Assembly: GCF_051014685.1 (NCBI RefSeq)
Contig: NW_027478457.1
Span: 683,553-747,552, forward strand
Length of the DNA: 64,000 bases
Origin: Ptiloglossa arizonensis
Lineage: Eukaryota > Arthropoda > Insecta > Hymenoptera > Colletidae
Reading direction: 5' to 3'
In this document: positions 1-12,552 of the stretch, one piece after another
Layout: the number at the start of each line of letters is the position of its first letter
How positions within the stretch are numbered: the stretch's first letter is position 1
Position numbers and translations under genes: made by a program
The notes under the pieces: generated by a model
Databases searched by the model: none
What the model saw: the letters and a program-made list of their open reading frames with translations, nothing else
What the model was told of the DNA's origin: nothing

Positions 1-3000
1 GTGTATTTTTCCCCTAGGCCATCCTGGTTAAGCCTTTGGAGCAGCAGAATTGCGAAAAATTTTTTGCCTTCTCAACCATTTCTTAGTTTCAAACTCCCAT
101 ATCTCGCGAACAGATTGACTCAACACAAAAATTCCTGTTGCGTCTGAAAGTAGAAACAAGCCCGATTACAACGGTATGTGTGTTTTTTCCCTAGGCCTTT
201 CTGGTTAAGCGTTTGGAGCAGCAGAATTTCGAAAAATTTTTTGCCTTCTCAACCATTTCTTGGCTTCAAACTCCCATATCTCGCGAACGGATTGACCTAA
301 CCCAAAAATTCCTATTGCATCTGAAAGTAGAATCTCGACCGATTACAACGGTATTTGTATTTTTCCCCTAGGCCATCCAGGTTAAGCGATTGGTGCAGCA
401 GAATTGCGAAAAATTTTTTGCCTTCTCAACCATTTCTTGGCTTCAGCCTCCCATATCGCGCGAACGGATTGACCCACCCCAAAAATTCCTGTTGCGTCTG
501 AAAGTAAAAACTAGCCCGACTACCACAGTATGTGTATTTTTTCCCTAGGTCATTCTGGTTAAGCGTTTGGAGCAGCAGAAGTGCGAATAATTTCTGGCCT
601 TCTCAACCATTTCTTGGCTTCATAATACCCTGTCTCGCGAACAGATTGACCTAACCCAAAAATTCCTTTTGCATCTGAAAGTAGAAACTCGCCCGATTAC
701 AACGGTATGTGTATTTTTTCCCTATGCCATTCTGGTTAAGCCTTTGGAGCAGCAGAATTGCGAAATATTGTTTGCCTTCTCAACCATTTCTTGGCTTCAA
801 ACTCCCATATCTCGCGAACGGATTGACCTAACTCAAACATTCCTGTTGCGTATGAAAGTAGAAACTCGCCCGATTACAACGGTATGTGTATTTTTTCCCT
901 AGGCCACTCTGGTTAAGCGATTGGAGCAGCAGAAGTGCGAATAATTTGTTGTCTTGTCAACCATTTCTTAACTTCATAATACCCTATCTCGCGAACGGAT
1001 TGACCTATCCCAAAAATTCCTATTGCATCTGAAAGTAGAAACTCGCCCGTTTACAATGGTATGTGTATTTTTTCCCTAGGCCATTCTGGTTAAGCGATTG
1101 GAACAGCAGAATTGCGAAAAATTTGTTGCCTTGTCAACCATTTCTTTGCTTCAAACCCCCATATCTCGCGATCTGATTGACCTAACCCAAAAATTCCTAT
1201 TGCATCTGAAAGTAGAAACTCGCCGGATTACAATGGTACGTGTATTTTTACTCTGGGCCATTCTGGTTAAGCGTTTGGAGCAGCAGAATTGCGAAAAATT
1301 TTTTGGCTTCTCAACCATTTCTTGGCTTCATAATACCCTATCTCGCGAACAGATTGACCTAACCCAAAAATTCCTATTGCATCCGAAAGTAGAAACTCGC
1401 CCGATTACAACGGTATGCGTATTTTTTCCCTAGGCCATTCTGGTTAAGCGATTGGAGCAGCAGAAGTGTGAAAAATTTGTTGTCTTGTCAACCATTTCTT
1501 AGCTTCAAACTCCCATATCTCGCGAACGGATTGACCCACCCCAAAAATGCCTGTTGCGTATGAAAGTGGAAACTCGCCCGATTACAACGGTATGTGTATT
1601 TTTTCCCTAGGCTATTCTGGTTAAGCGATTGGAGTAGCAGAAGTGCGAAAAATTTGTTGCCTTGTCAACCATTTCTTGGCTTCAAACTCCCATATCACGC
1701 GAACGGATTGACCTAACCCAAAAATTCCTGTTGCGTATGAAAGTAGAAACTCGCCCGATTACAACGGTATTTGTATTTTTCCCCTAGGCCATCCTGATTA
1801 AGCGATTGGAGCAGCAGAATTGCGAAAAATTTGTTCTCTTCTCAACCATTGCTTGGCTTCAAACTCCCATATCTCGCGAACGGATTGACCTAACTCAAAC
1901 ATTCCTGTTGCGTATGAAAGTAGAAACTCGCCCGATTACAACCGTATGTGTATTTTTACCCTAGGCCACTCTGGTTAAGCGATTGGAGCAGCAGAAGTGC
2001 GAAAAATTTTTTGTCTTGTCAACCATTTCTTAGCTTCATAATACCCTATCTCGCGAACGGATTGACCTAACCCAAAAATTCCTATTGCATCTGAAATTAG
2101 AAACTCGCCCGTTTACAATGGTATGTGTATTTTTTCCCTAGGCCATTCTGGGTAAGCGATTGGAGCAGCAGAATTGCGAAAAATTTGTCCTCTTCTCTAC
2201 CATTTCTTAGCTTCAAACGCCCATATCTCGCGAACGGATTGACCTAACCCAAAAATTCCTATTGCATCTGAAAGTAGAAACTCGCCCGATTACAACAGTA
2301 TGTGTATTTTTACTCTAGGCCATTCTGGTTAAGCGTTTGGAGCAGCAGAATTGCGAAAAATTTTTTGCCTTCTCAAACATTTCTTAGTTTCAAACTCCCA
2401 TATCTCGCGAACGGATTGACTCAACACAAAAATTCCTGTTGTGTCTGAAAGTAGAAACTAGCCCGATTACAAAGGTATGTGTATTTTTTCCCTAGGCCTT
2501 TCTTGTTAAGCGTTTGGAGCAGCAGAATTGCGAAAAATTTTTTGCCTTCTCAACCATTTCTTGGCTTCAAACTCCCATATCTCGCGAACGGATTGACCTA
2601 ACCCAAAAATTCCTATTGCATCTGAAAGTAGAATCTCGACCGATTACAACGGTATTTGTATTTTTCCCCTAGGCCATCCTGGTTAAGCGATTGGAGCAGC
2701 AGAATTGCGAAAAATTTTTTGCCTTCTCAACCATTTCTTGGCTTCAGCCTCCCATATCGCGCGAACGGATTGACCCACCCCAAAAATTCCTGTTGCGTCT
2801 GAAAGTAAAAACTAGCCCGATTACCACAGTATGTGTATTTTTTCCCTAGGTCATTCTGGTTAAGCGTTTGGAGCAGCAGAAGTGCGAATAATTTCTGGCC
2901 TTCTCAACCATTTCTTGGCTTCATAATACCCTGTCTCATGAACAGATTGACCTAAGACAAAAATTCCTATTGCATCTGAAAGTAGAAACTCGCCCGATTA

Positions 3001-3060
3001 CAACGGTATGTGTATTTTTTCCCTATGCCATTCTGGTTAAGCGTTTGGAGCAGCAGAAGT
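1..3060 (+). repeat. Diverged 13-monomer (2,301-bp) duplication
   Basis: Bases 1 to about 760 reappear from 2,302 to about 3,060, exactly 2,301 bases (13 x 177) later. Shared markers are TTCTTAGTTTCAAAC (near 85 and 2,386), the GGCCTTTCT variant (near 197 and 2,498) and CCTCCCATATCGCGCG (near 445 and 2,746). The two copies differ at several sites. For example, one has CTGTCTCGCG and the other CTGTCTCATG near 631 and 2,932. The duplication is therefore older than those further right. The monomers in between, about 760-2,301, are individually diverged, and I see no shorter period in them. No gene or other feature is visible. Confidence 0.8.
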
Positions 3061-3221
3061 GCGAATAATTTCTGGCCTTCTCAACCATTTCTTGGCTTCA
3101 TAATACCCTGTCTCATGAACAGATTGACCTAAGACAAAAATTCCTATTGCATCTGAAAGTAGAAACTCGCCCGATTACAACGGTATGTGTATTTTTTCCC
3201 TAGGCCATTCTGGTTAAGCGA
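2868..3221 (+). repeat. Single-monomer tandem duplication
   Basis: Two adjacent monomers share rare markers that set them apart from their neighbours: GTGCGAATAATTTCTGGCC, CTGTCTCATGAACAG and CCTAAGACAAAAATTCC. The copies sit exactly 177 bases apart, near 2,880 and 3,057. This is a recent one-monomer duplication inside the diverged left part, consistent with slippage or unequal exchange by one repeat. Confidence 0.85.
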
Positions 3222-4627
3222 TTGGAGCAGCAGAATTGCGAAAAGTTTGTGGCCTTCTCAACCATTTCTTGGCTTCAAACTCCCTTATCTTGCGAACGGA
3301 TTGACCTAACCCAAAAATTGCTATTGCATTTGAAAGTAGAAACTCGCCCGATTACAACCATATGTGTATTTTTACTCTAGGCCATTCTGGTTAAGCGTTT
3401 GGAGCAGCAGAATTGAGAAAAATTCTTTTGTCTTCTCAACCATTTCTTAGCTTCAAACTCCCATATCTCGCGAACGGATTGACCTAACCCAAAAATTCCT
3501 ATTGCATCTGAAAGTAGAAACTCGCCCGATTACAACAGTATGTGTATTTTTTCCCTAGGCCATTCTGGTTAAGCGTTTGGAGCAGCAGAAGTGCGAAAAG
3601 TTTGTGGCCTTCTCAACCATTTCTTGGCTTCAAACTCCCTTATCTTGCGAACGGATTGACCTAACCCAAAAATTGCTATTGCATTTAAAAGTAGAAACTC
3701 TCCCGATTACAACCCGTATGTGTATTTTTACTCTAGGCCATTCTGGTTAAGCGTTTGGAGCAGCAGAATTGCGAAAAATTTTCTGCCTTCTCAATCTATT
3801 CTTGGCTTCAAACTCCCATATCTCTCGAACGGATTGACCTAACCCAAAAATTCCTTTTGCATCTGAAAGTAGAAACTCGCCCGATTACAACGCTATGTGT
3901 ATTTTTTCCCTAGGCCATTCTGGTTAAGCGATTGGAGCAGGAGAATTGCGAAAAATTTGTTCTCTTCTCAGCCATTTCTTAGCTTCAAAGTCCCATATCT
4001 CGCGAACGGATTGACCTAACCCAAAAATTCCTATTGCATCTGAAAGTAGAAACTCGCCCGATTACAACAGTATGTGTATTTTTTCCCTAGGCCTATCTGG
4101 TTAAGCGTTTGGAGCAGCAGAAGTGCGAAAAATTTGTTGTCTTCTCAACCATTTGTTGGCTTCAAACTCCCATATCTCGCGAACGGATTGACCTAACCCA
4201 AAAATTCCTATTGCATCTGAAAGTAGAAACTCGCCCGATTACAACGGTATGTGTATTTTTACTCTAGGCCATTATGGCTAAGCGTTTGGAGCAGCAGAAT
4301 TGCAAAAAATTTTTTGCCTTCTCAACCATTTCTTGGCTTCAAACTCCCATATCTCGCGAACGGATTGACCTAACCCCAAAAATTCCTATTGCATCTGAAC
4401 GTAGAAACTCGCCCGATTAGAACGATATGCGTATTCTTTCCCTTGGCCATTCTGGTTAAGCGATTGGAGCAGCAGAAGTGCGAAAAATTTGTTCTCTTCT
4501 CCTCCATTTCTTGGCTTCAAACTCCCATATCTCGCGAACGGAATGACCTAACCCAAAAATTCCTATTGCATCTGAAAGTAGAAACTCGCCCGATTACAAT
4601 GGTATGTGTATTTTTCCCCTAGGCCAC
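3061..4627 (+). repeat. Diverged satellite monomers, no clear short higher-order unit
   Basis: These are satellite monomers with many private changes and three single-base insertions (near 3,425, 3,714 and 4,376). The stretch near 4,105-4,330, marked by the rare ATTTGTTGGC and by GGCCATTATGGCTAAGC, is found again near 6,936-7,150. The offset is 2,836 bases, which is 16 monomers plus the four single-base insertions lying in between. I found no tight local period and no gene. Confidence 0.75.
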
Positions 4628-6560
4628 TCTGGTTAAGCGTTTGGAGCAGCAGAATAGCGAAAAATTTGTTCTCTTCTCAACCATTTCTTAGCTTCAAACT
4701 CCCATATCTCGCAAACGGATTGACCTAACCCAAAAATTCCCATTGCATCTGAAAGTAGAAACTCGCCCGATTACAACGGTATGTGCATTTTTTCCCTAGG
4801 CCATTCTGGTTAAGCGTTTGGAGCAGCAGAATTGCGAAAAATTTATTCTCTTCTCAACCATTTCTTAGCTTCAAACGCCCATATCTCGCGAACGGATTGA
4901 CCTAACCCAAAAATTCCTATTGCATCTGAAAGTAGAAACTCGCCCCATTACAACGGTATGTGTATTTTTTCCCTAGGCCATTCTGGTTAAGCGTTTGGAG
5001 CAGCAGAATTGCGAAAAATTTTTTGTCTTCTCAACCATTTCTTGGCTTCAAACTCCCATATCTCACGAACGGATTGACCTAACCCAAAAATTCCTATTGC
5101 ATCTGAAAGTAGAAACTCGCCCGATTGCAACGGTAGGTGTATTTTTTCCCTATGCCATTCTGGTTAAGCGTTTGGAGCAGCAGAAGTGCGAAAAGTTTGT
5201 GGCCTTCTCAACCATTTCTTGGCTTCAAACTCCCTTATCTTGCGAACGGATTGACCTAACCCAAAAATTGCTATTGCATTTAAAAGTAGAAACTCTCCCG
5301 ATTACAACCCGTATGTGTATTTTTACTCTAGGCCATTCTGGTTAAGCGTTTGGTGCAGCAGAATTGCGAAAAATTTTGTGCCTCCTCAACCATTTCTTGG
5401 CTTGAAACTCCCATATCTCGCGAACGGATTGACCTAACCCAAAAATTCCTTTTGCATCTGAAACTAGAAACTCGCCCGATTACAACGGTGTGTGTATTTT
5501 TACTCTAGGCCATTATGGTTAAGCGTTTGGAGCAGCAGAATTGCGAAAAATTTTTTGCCTTCTCAACCATTTCTTGGCTTCAAAATACCCTATCTCGCGA
5601 ACGGATTGACTTAACCCAAAAATTCCTATTGCATCTGAAAGTGGAAACTCGCCCGATTACATCTTTATGTGCATTTTCTCCCTAGGCCACTCTGGTTAAG
5701 CGTTTGGAGCAGCAGAATTGCGAAAAATTTGTTCTCTTCTCAACCATTTCTTAGCTTCAAACTCCCATATCTCGCAAACGGATTGACCTAACCCAAAAAT
5801 TCCCATTGCATCTGAAAGTAGAAACTCGCCCGATTACAACGGTATGTGCATTTTTTCCCTAGGCCATTCTGGTTAAGCGTTTGGAGCAGCAGAATTGCGA
5901 AAAATTTATTCTCTTCTCAACCATTTCTTAGCTTCAAACGCCCATATCTCGCGAACGGATTGACCTAACCCAAAAATTCCTATTGCATCTGAAAGTAGAA
6001 ACACGCCCCATTACAACGGTATGTGTATTTTTTCCCTAGGCCATTCTGGTTAAGCGTTTGGAGCAGCAGAATTGCGAAAAATTTTTTTGCCTTCTCAACC
6101 ATTTCTTGGCTTCAAACTCCCATATCTCACGAACGGATTGACCTAACCCAAAAATTCCTATTGCATCTGAAAGTAGAAACTCGCCCGATTGCAACGGTAG
6201 GTGTATTTTTTCCCTATGCCATTCTGGTTAAGCGTTTGGAGCAGCAGAAGTGCGAAATGTTTGTGGCCTTCTCAACCATTTCTTGGCTTCAAACTCCCTT
6301 ATCTTGCGAACGGATTGACCTAACCCAAAAATTGCTATTGCATTTAAAAGCAGAAACTCTCCCGATTACAACCCGTATGTGTATTTTTACTCTAGGCCAT
6401 TCTGGTTAAGCGTTTGGTGCAGCAGAATTGCGAAAAATTTTGTGCCTCCTCAACCATTTCTTGGCTTGAAACTCCCATATCTCGCGAACGGATTGACCTA
6501 ACCCAAAAATTCCTATTGCATCTGAAAGTAGAAACTCGCCCGATTACAACTTTATGTGCA
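4628..6560 (+). repeat. 6-monomer (about 1,062-bp) duplication
   Basis: Bases from about 4,628 to 5,455 recur from about 5,690 to 6,520 at an offset of 1,062 bases, becoming 1,063 after an extra T near 6,085. Shared rare markers are CTCGCAAACGG, GATTGCAACGGTAGGTG (near 5,125 and 6,188), ACAACCCGTATG (near 5,307 and 6,370, itself a one-base insertion) and AAATTTTGTGCCTCCTC. Copies differ at scattered points, such as GAAAAGTTTG in one and GAAATGTTTG in the other near 5,190 and 6,253. An open stretch of 116-128 codons crosses this block because CCCTAT replaces CCCTAG. That opens the repeat frame for one extra monomer and is not evidence of a gene. Confidence 0.8.
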
Positions 6561-7059
6561 TTTTCTCCCTAGGCCATTCTGGTTAAGCGTTTGGAGCAGC
6601 AGAAGTGCGAAAAATTTGTTGTCTTCTCAACCATTTCTTGGCTTCAAACTCCCATATCTCGCGAACGGATTGACCTAACCCAAAAATTCCAATTGCATCT
6701 GAACGTAGAAACTCGCCCGATTAGAACGATATGCGTATTTTATCCCTTGGCCATCCTGGTTAAGCGATTGGAGCAGCAGAAGTGCGAAAAATTTGTTCTC
6801 TTCTCAACCATTTCTTGGCTTCAAACTCCCATATCTCGCGAACCGATTGACCTAACCCAAAAATTCCTATTGCATCTGAAAGTAGAAACGCGCCCGATTA
6901 CAATGGTATGTGTATTTTTCCCCTAGGCCATTCTGGTTAAGCGTTTGGAGCAGCAGAATTGCGAAAAATTTGTTGTCTTCTCAACCATTTGTTGGCTTCA
7001 AACTCCCATATCTCGCGAACGGATTGACCTAACCCAAAAATTCCTATTGCATCTGAAAG
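6561..7059 (+). repeat. Linking satellite monomers
   Basis: About three diverged monomers lie between the 6-monomer duplication and the large 5.5-kb duplication. One carries the CCCTTGG variant of the AvrII region and the GATTAGAACGATATGCG variant, which also appears near 4,420, 7,428 and 12,921. No other feature is visible. Confidence 0.7.
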
Positions 7060-8874
7060 TAGAAACTCGCCCGATTACAACGGTATGTGTATTTTTACTC
7101 TAGGCCATTATGGCTAAGCGTTTGGAGCAGCAGAATTGCAAAAAATTTTTTGCCTTCTCAACCATTTCTTGGCTTCATAATACCCTATCTCGCGAACGGA
7201 TTGACTTAACCCAAAAATTCCTATTGCATCTGAAAGTAGAAACTCGCCCGATTACAAAGGTATATGCATTTTCTCCCTAGGCCTATCTGGTTAAGCGTTT
7301 GGAGCAGCAGAAGTGCGAAAAATTTGTTGTCTTCTCAACCATTTCTTGGCTTCAAACTCCCATATCTCGCGAACGGATTGACCTAACCCAAAAATTCCTA
7401 TTGCATCTGAACGTAGAAACTCGCCCGATTAGAACGATATGCGTATTCTTTCCCTTGGCCATTCTGGTTAAGCGATTGGAGCAGCAGAATTGCGAAAAAT
7501 TTCTGGCCTTCTCAACCATTTCTTGGCTTCAAACTCCCTTATCTTGCGAACGGATGGCCCTAACCCAAAAATTCCTGTTGCGTATGAAAGTAGAAACTCG
7601 CCCGATTACAGCGGTATGTGTATTTTTTCCCTAGGCTATTCTGGTTAAGCGATTGGAGTAGCAGAAGTGCGAAAAATTTGTTGTCTTGTCAACCATTTCT
7701 TAGCTTCATAGTCCCATATCTCGCGAACGGATTGACCAAACCCGAAAATTCCTGCTGCGTCTGAAAGCAGAAACTCGCCCGATTACAACGGCATGTGTAT
7801 TTTTTCCCTAGGCCAATCTGGTTAAGCGATTGGAGCAGCAGAATTGCGAAAAATTTGTTGTCTCGTCAACCATTTCTTTGCTTCAAACTCCCATATCTCG
7901 CGAAAGGATTGACCTAACCCAAAAATTCGTATTGCATCTGAAAGTAGAAACTCGCCGGATTACAATGGTACGTGTATTTTTACTCTAGGCTATTCTGGTT
8001 AAGCGTTTGGAGCAGCAGAATTGCGAAAAATTTTATGCCTTCTCCACCATTTCTTGGCTTCATAATACCCTATCTCGCGAACGGATTGACCTAACCCAAA
8101 AATTCCTATTGCATCTGAATGTAGAAACTCGCCCGATTACAACGGTATGTGTATTTTTTCCCTACGCCATTCTGGTTAAGCGTTTGGAGCAGCAGAAGTG
8201 CGAAAAATTTCTGGCCTTCTCAACCATTTCTTGGCTTCAAACTCCCTTATCTTGCGAACGGATTGTCCTAACCCAAAAATTCCTATTGCATCCGAAAGTA
8301 GAAGCTCGCCCGATTACAACGGTATGCGTGTTTCTCCCCTAGGCCATTCTGGTTAATCGTTTGGAGCAGCAGAATTGCGAAAAATTTCTGGCCTTCTCAA
8401 CCATTTCTTGGCTTCAAACTCCCTTATCTTGCGAACGGATGGACCTAACCCAAAAATTCCTATTGCATCCGAAAGTAGAAACTCGCCCGATTTCAACGGT
8501 ATGCGTATTTTTTCCCTAGGCCATTCTGGTTAAGCGATTGGACCAGCAGAATAGCGAAAAATTTTTTGCCTTGTCAACCATTTCTTGGCTTCATACTCCC
8601 ATACCTCGCGAACGGATTGACCTAACCCAAAAATTCCTGTTGCGTATGAAAGTAGAAACTCGCCCGATTACAGCGGTATGTGTATTTTTTCCCTAGGCTA
8701 TTCTGGTTAAGCGATTGGAGTAGCAGAAGTGCGAAAAATTTGTTGTCTTGTCAACCATTTCTTAGCTTCAGAGTCCCATATCTCGCGAACGGATTGAACT
8801 AACCCAAAGATTCCTATTGCATCTGAAAGTAGAAACTCGCCCGATTACAACGGTATGTGTATTTTTTCCCTAGG

Positions 8875-10290
8875 CCATTCTGGATAAGCGATTGGAGCAG
8901 CAGAATTGCGAAAAATTTGTTCTCTTCTCTACCACTTCTTAGCTTCAAACTCCCAAATCTCGCGAACGGATTGACCTAACCCAAAAATTCCTATTGCATC
9001 TTAAAGTAGAAACACGCCCGATTACAACGGTATGTGTGTTTCTCCCCTAGGCCATTCTGGTTAATCGTTTGGAGCAGCAGAATTGCGAAAAATTTCTGGC
9101 CTTCTCAACCATTTCTTGGTTTCAAACTCCCTTATCTTGCGAACGGATGGACCTAACCCAAAAATTCCTATTGCATCCGAAAGTAGAAACTCGCCCGATT
9201 ACAACGGTATGCGTATTTTTTCCCTAGGCCATTCTGGTTAATCGTTTGGAGCAGCAGAATTGCGAAAAATTTCTGGCCTTCTCAACCATTTCTTGGCTTC
9301 AAACTCCCTTATCTTGCGAACGGATGGCCCTAACCCAAAAATTCCTATTGCATCCGAAAGTAGAAACTCGCCCGATTACAACGGTATGTGTATTTTTTCC
9401 CTAGGCCATTCTGGTTAAGCGATTGGAGCAGCAGAAGTGCCAAAAATTTTCTGTCTTGTCAACTACTTCTTGGCTTCAAAGTCCCATATCTCGCGAACGG
9501 ATTGACCTAACCCAGAAATTCCTATTGCATCCGAAAGTAGAAACTCGCCCGATTACAACGGTATGTGCATTTTTTCCCTAGGCCATTCTGGATAAGCGAT
9601 TGGAGCAGCAGAATTGCGAAAAATTTGTTCTCTTCTCTACCACTTCTTAGCTTCAAACTCCCAAATCTCGCGAACGGATTGACCTAACCCAAAAATTCCT
9701 ATTGCATCTTAAAGTAGAAACACGCCCGATTACAACGGTATGTGTGTTTCTCCCCTAGGCCATTCTGGTTAATCGTTTGGAGCAGCAGAATTGCGAAAAA
9801 TTTCTGGCCTTCTCAACCATTTCTTGGTTTCAAACTCCCTTATCTTGCGAACGGATGGACCTAACCCAAAAATTCCTATTGCATCCGAAAGTAGAAACTC
9901 GCCCGATTACAACGGTATGCGTATTTTTTCCCTAGGCCATTCTGGTTAATCGTTTGGAGCAGCAGAATTGCGAAAAATTTCTGGCCTTCTCAACCATTTC
10001 TTGGCTTCAAACTCCCTTATCTTGCGAACGGATGGCCCTAACCCAAAAATTCCTATTGCATCCGAAAGTAGAAACTCGCCCGATTACAACGGTATGTGTA
10101 TTTTTTCCCTAGGCCATTCTGGTTAAGCGATTGGAGCAGCAGAAGTGCCAAAAATTTTCTGTCTTGTCAACTACTTCTTGGCTTCAAAGTCCCATATCTC
10201 GCGAACGGATTGACCTAACCCAGAAATTCCTATTGCATCCGAAAGTAGAAACTCGCCCGATTACAACGGTATGTGCATTTTTTCCCTAGG
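8875..10290 (+). repeat. Nested 4-monomer (708-bp) tandem duplication
   Basis: Within copy 1 of the 5.5-kb block, about 8,875-9,582 is repeated at 9,583-10,290 with a 708-base offset. Markers are TGGATAAGCGATTGG, CTCTACCACTTCTTAGC, GTGTGTTTCTCCCCTAGG, GGTTAATCGTTTGG and CAACTACTTCTTGGC. The same nested pair occurs in copy 2 (about 14,368-15,783), so it arose before the 5.5-kb duplication. This gives a relative order of events. Confidence 0.88.
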
Positions 10291-11440
10291 CCATTCTGGT
10301 TAAGCGTTTGGAGCAGCAGAATTGCGAAGAATTTGTTCTCTTCTCTACCACTTCTTAGCTTCAAACTCCCAAATCTCGCGAATGGATTGACCTAACCCAA
10401 AAATTCCTATTGCATCTTAAAGTAGAAACACGCCCGATTACAACGGTATGTGTGTTTTTCCCCTACGCCATTCTGGTTAAGCGTTTGGAGCAGCAGAAGT
10501 GCGAAAAATTTGTTGTCTTCTCAACCATTTCATAGCTTCAAACTCCCATATCTTGCGAACGGACTGACCTAACCCAAAAATTCCTATTGCATCCGAAAGT
10601 AGAAACTCGCCCGATTACAACGGTATGCGTATTTTTTCCCTAGGCCATTCTGGTTAAGCGATTGGAGCAGCAGAAGTGCGAAAAATTTGTTCTCTTCTCA
10701 ACCATTTCATAGCTTCAAACTCCCATATCTCCCGAACGGATTGACCTAAACCAAAAATTCCGATTGCATCTGAAAGTAGAAACTCGCCCGATTACAACGG
10801 TATGTGTATTTTTCTCCTAGGCCATTCTGGTTAAGCGATTGGGGCAGCAGAATTGCGAAAAATTTGTTGTCTTCTCAACCATTTCTTCGCTTCATAGTCC
10901 CATATCTCGCGAACGGATTGACCAAACCCAAAAATTCCTGCTGCGTCTGAAAGCAGAAACTCGCCCGATTACAACGGCATGTGAATTTTTTCCCTAGGCC
11001 AATCTGGTTAAGCGATTGGAGCAGCAGAATTGCGAAAAATTTGTTGTCTCGTCAACCATTTCTTTGCTTCAAACTCCCATATCTCGCGAACGGATTGACC
11101 TAACCCAAAAATTCGTATTGCATCTGAAAGTAGAAACTCGCCGGATTACAATGGTACGTGTATTTTTACTCTAGGCTATTCTGGTTAAGCGTTTGGAGCA
11201 GCAGAATTGCGAGAAATTTTATGCCTTCTCCACCATTTCTTGGCTTCATAATACCCTATCTCGCGAACGGATTGACCTAACCCAAAAATTCCTATTGCAT
11301 CTGAATGTAGAAACTCGCCCGATTACAACGGTATGTGTATTTTTTCCCTACGCCATTCTGGTTAAGCGTTTGTAGCAGCAGAAGTGCGAAAAATTTCTGG
11401 CCTTCTCAACCATTTCTTGGCTTCAAACTCCCTTATCTTG

Positions 11441-11452
11441 CAGATAATGCGG
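11441..11452 (+). other. 5-base complex insertion marking the 5.5-kb duplication
   Basis: The usual CTTGCGAACGGATTG is replaced by CTTGCAGATAATGCGGATTG, a net gain of 5 bases. The same change is at about 16,934 in the second copy of the large block, exactly 5,493 bases later. I saw it nowhere else in the window. It destroys the TCGCGA-region core of that monomer and is a convenient unique marker for the block. Confidence 0.85.
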
Positions 11453-12552
11453 ATTGACCTAACCCAAAAATTCCTATTGCATCCGAAAGTAGAAGCTCGC
11501 CCGATTACAACGGTATGCGTGTTTCTCCCCTAGGCCATTCTGGTTAATCGTTTGGAGCAGCAGAATTGCGAAAAATTTCTGGCCTTCTCAACCATTTCTT
11601 GGCTTCAAACTCCCTTATCTAGCGAACGGATGGACCTAACCCAAAAATTCCTATTGCATCCGAAAGTAGAAACTCGCCCGATTTCAACGGTATGCGTATT
11701 TTTTCCCTAGGCCATTCTGGTTAAGCGATTGGACCAGCAGAATAGCGAAAAATTTTTTGCCTTGTCAACCATTTCTTGGCTTCATACTCCCATACCTCGC
11801 GAACGGATTGACCTAACCCAAAAATTCCTGTTGCGTATGAAAGTAGAAACTCAACCCGATTACAGCGGTATGTGTATTTTTTCCCTAGGCTATTCTGGTT
11901 AAGCGATTGGAGTAGCAGAAGTGCGAAAAATTTGTTGTCTTGTCAACCATTTCTTAGCTTCAAAGTCCCATATCTCGCGAACGGATTGAACTAACCCAAA
12001 GATTCCTATTGCATCTGAAAGTAGAAACTCGCCCGATTACAACGGTATGTGTATTTTTTCCCTAGGCCATTCTGGATAAGCGATTGGAGCAGCAGAATTG
12101 CGAAAAATTTGTTCTCTTCTCTACCACTTCTTAGCTTCAAACTCCCGAATCTCGCGAATGGATTGACCTAACCCAAAAATTCCTATTGCGTATGAAAGTA
12201 GAAACTCGCCCGATTACAACGGTATATGCATTTTTTCCCTAGGCCATTCTGGTTAAGCGTTTGGAGCAGCAGAAGTGCGAAAAATTTGTTGTCTTCTCAA
12301 CCATTTCTTGGCTTCAAACTCCCATATCTCGCGAACGGATTGACCTAACCCAAAAATTCCTATTGCATCTGAACGTAGAAACTCGTCCGATTAGAGCGGT
12401 ATGCGTATTTTTTGCCTTGGCCATTCTGGTTAAGCGATTGGAGCAGCAGAAGTGCGAAAAATTTGTTCTCTTCTCAATCATTTCTTGGCTTCAAACTCCC
12501 ATATATCGCGAAAGGATTGACCTAACCCAAAAATTCCTGTTGCGTATGAAAG

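Larger units (their letters stand above)
7060..12552 (+). repeat. Large higher-order repeat, copy 1 (31 monomers, 5,493 bp)
   Basis: This block matches 12,553-18,045 at a constant offset of 5,493 bases, equal to 31 x 177 plus 6. The 6 extra bases are two shared insertions: a 5-base complex change near 11,441 and one base near 11,853. Similarity begins near 7,060. To the left, 7,021-7,060 reads CTATTGCATCTG while the second copy has CTGTTGCGTATG. Near-identity over 5.5 kb among monomers that are otherwise quite different shows a recent duplication of the whole block. Open stretches of up to 111 codons recur at the same offsets in both copies and simply follow the repeat. Confidence 0.93.
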
